Origin: JBCCRH01 sp039208045
GTDB taxonomy: Bacteria; Bacteroidota; Bacteroidia; Chitinophagales; Saprospiraceae
Length of the DNA: 16,180 nucleotides
Reading direction: 5' to 3'
NCBI GenBank assembly: GCA_039208045.1
Contig: JBCCRH010000084.1
Span: 1-16,180, forward strand
Position 1 is the stretch's first letter. Each line of letters opens with the position of its first letter. This document shows positions 15,026-16,180 of this stretch, in pieces. Made by a program: the position numbers and the translations under genes. The notes beneath the pieces are model-generated. The model was not told where the DNA came from and searched no databases. It worked only from the letters and a program-made list of their open reading frames with translations.

Positions 15026-15811
15026 ATGCAACTTATAGATACGCATACTCACTTGTATGCCAAGCAGTTTGATGAAGATAGAGATGCGATGATTACCCGC
15101 GCTGTGGCGGAAGGAGTCGCAGAGTTTTACTTACCCAATATCGACAGTAGTTCGATAGAAGGAATGCTAGCATTGGAAGCTGCCTATCCGAATCGATGCT
15201 TTGCGATGATGGGCTTACATCCTTGTTCAGTGAATGAAAAGGTAGAGGAAGAGCTAAAGGTAGTCGAACACTGGCTAGACAAGCGAGCTTGGTGTGCTAT
15301 CGGTGAAATAGGCATAGACTTATACTGGGATACCACTTTCGTGGAACAGCAAAAGGCTGCTTTTCTACGGCAAGTAGCTTGGGCCAAGTCTTTGGATGTG
15401 CCTTTTGTGATTCACTCTCGGGAATCGATTGATATGATCTTAGATTTGCTAGAACCTATACAGGATGGCTCGCTGCGAGGTATCTTTCACTGCTTTACAG
15501 GAACTACTGAACAGGCGCAGCGCATCATCGACTTAGGCTTTTTAATGGGGATTGGTGGCGTTTTAACGTTTAAAAAGGCAGGACTAGATAAAGCCCTTCA
15601 ACCGATTGATCTTCAGCACCTGGTACTGGAAACCGATGCCCCTTATTTGGCACCTACCCCCTATCGTGGCAAACGCAATGAAAGTGCTTATTTGCGATTA
15701 ATCGCTACTAAATTGGCAGAAGTGAAAGAGACGAGCTTATCAGAAGTGGCACGTGTTACTACGCATAATGCAAGACAGTTATTTGAAACAACCAAATCGG
15801 AAGTAAGCTAG
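15026..15811 (+). CDS. tatD: TatD family metal-dependent hydrolase (DNase)
   Basis: A cytoplasmic TIM-barrel amidohydrolase-superfamily enzyme; E. coli relatives (TatD, YcfH, YjjV) show 3'-5' exonuclease or DNase activity and have been linked to DNA repair. At 261 residues it has the usual length. Metal-site residues are all present: His7 and His9 (DTHTH at 5-9), Glu94 (GEIGIDLYWD), His130 (FVIHSRES), His155 (GIFHCFTG) and Asp204 (LETDAPYLAP). The segment TPYRGKRNES at 211-220 is the family's C-terminal signature. The ATG at 15026 places the first metal motif at the very N-terminus, as expected. It stands alone: divergent from rnhA, with its own -7 element, and followed by a possible terminator and a tRNA. 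The gene symbol is used in the family sense; ycfH-type orthology was not tested. Confidence 0.94.
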   Translation: MQLIDTHTHLYAKQFDEDRDAMITRAVAEGVAEFYLPNIDSSSIEGMLALEAAYPNRCFAMMGLHPCSVNEKVEEELKVVEHWLDKRAWCAIGEIGIDLYWDTTFVEQQKAAFLRQVAWAKSLDVPFVIHSRESIDMILDLLEPIQDGSLRGIFHCFTGTTEQAQRIIDLGFLMGIGGVLTFKKAGLDKALQPIDLQHLVLETDAPYLAPTPYRGKRNESAYLRLIATKLAEVKETSLSEVARVTTHNARQLFETTKSEVS

Positions 15812-15846
15812 GTGCTTACGAACACTTCTATCGCTTGTAGGGCAAG

Positions 15847-15881
15847 GATGTTTAAAAAATTTTGATTTGTAACATCTTTTT
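15847..15881 (+). terminator. Possible weak terminator after tatD
   Basis: GATGTT (15847-15852) can pair with AACATC (15871-15876) around an AT-rich 18-nt loop, followed by five T residues (15877-15881). It lies 36 bases after the tatD stop. The stem is short and AT-rich, so efficiency is doubtful. Confidence 0.35.
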
Positions 15882-15948
15882 ACAATTTTTGTGACTGCCG
15901 ATTGTCGGAATGTTCATTAGAATAACTGAGAGATTAGGGAAATTAAAT

Positions 15949-16036
15949 GGAGAGGTGCTCGAGTGGCTGAAGAGGCACGCCTGGAAAGCGTGTATACCGT
16001 AACCCGGTATCGAGGGTTCGAATCCCTCTCTCTCCG
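15949..16036 (+). tRNA. tRNA-Ser (GGA anticodon)
   Basis: An 88-base class II tRNA. The acceptor stem GGAGAGG pairs with TCTCTCC (16029-16035; last pair G-T) and the discriminator is G at 16036. The anticodon stem CACGC/GCGTG encloses the 7-nt loop CTGGAAA, with anticodon GGA at 15983-15985, reading UCC and UCU serine codons. A long variable arm (ATACCG with CGGTAT) is typical of tRNA-Ser, and the T-arm is GAGGG-TTCGAAT-CCCTC. The 3' CCA is not encoded and must be added enzymatically. No intron or damage is seen. Confidence 0.96.
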
Positions 16037-16180
16037 CTCCATTACATCCAAATAATACCAAATTAGGTTCCACCTAACTGATGGAATCGCAAAAAAATGC
16101 TTATTTCGCTTCTAACCATGCTAGAATTAGCTATCTTGAATGAGAATTCTATCATCAAAAGGAGCAAAATATAAGTTTCC
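16037..16180. other. Non-coding flank after the tRNA
   Basis: These 144 bases to the window edge hold no gene I can support. A 6-bp hairpin TTAGGT-TCC-ACCTAA (16063-16077) lies 26 bases after the tRNA without a T-tract; it could mark the tRNA transcript end or be chance. A purine-rich AAAAGGAG occurs near 16156-16163 and might precede a gene starting beyond the window. Confidence 0.4.

Noticed and set aside
15898..15908. Small hairpin CCGA-TTG-TCGG upstream of the tRNA
   Set aside because: Only four base pairs, expected by chance; no T-tract and no promoter relation.
15852..16073. Minus-strand open frame of 73 codons containing REGFEPSIPGYGI
   Set aside because: It is the well-known false translation across the antisense of tRNA-Ser (15949-16036), not a gene.

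Overview
The window comes from a member of the Bacteroidota, most likely a Saprospiria-type marine or wastewater bacterium (Lewinella or Haliscomenobacter relatives). This is inferred from a SusC/SusD pair, very long CRTAC1-type FG-GAP lipoproteins, a Bacillus halodurans-type RNase H, TACTTTTG promoter elements matching the Bacteroidota -7 consensus TAnnTTTG, and few Shine-Dalgarno sequences. The genus was not checked against any database.

Positions 1-11264 (minus strand) hold one long gene block read leftwards: a SusC/RagA TonB-dependent outer-membrane transporter, its SusD/RagB substrate-binding lipoprotein, a strong rho-independent terminator, a 201-residue lipoprotein of unknown function, and two tandem paralogous FG-GAP/VCBS plus ASPIC/UnbV (CRTAC1-like) lipoproteins. 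The second paralog runs off the left edge of the window. The block looks like an outer-membrane uptake and surface-binding locus. No glycoside hydrolase, peptidase, ECF sigma or anti-sigma gene in this part tells what is taken up.

Positions 11265-11747 form an AT-rich divergent control region with a spaced direct repeat and two perfect hairpins. To its right, on the plus strand, lie a secreted two-lobed retropepsin-like aspartyl protease with a C-terminal PDZ domain, ruvX (YqgF) and def (peptide deformylase), spaced tightly enough to be co-transcribed.

Positions 13994-14278, between the converging def and RNase H genes, contain a cluster of palindromes beside what looks like the N-terminal remnant of a Y1/REP-associated (IS200-like) transposase. 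This is the only mobile-element trace in the window. A minus-strand RNase H with an N-terminal hybrid-binding domain follows, then divergently a TatD-family metal-dependent hydrolase with a good -7 promoter element, and a tRNA-Ser(GGA). The last 144 bases show no gene.

I see no defence system, CRISPR array or clearly new multi-gene machine. The points most worth following are the paired giant propeller lipoproteins next to SusCD, the bilobal DTGA/DTGA-PDZ protease, and the palindrome cluster with its transposase remnant.
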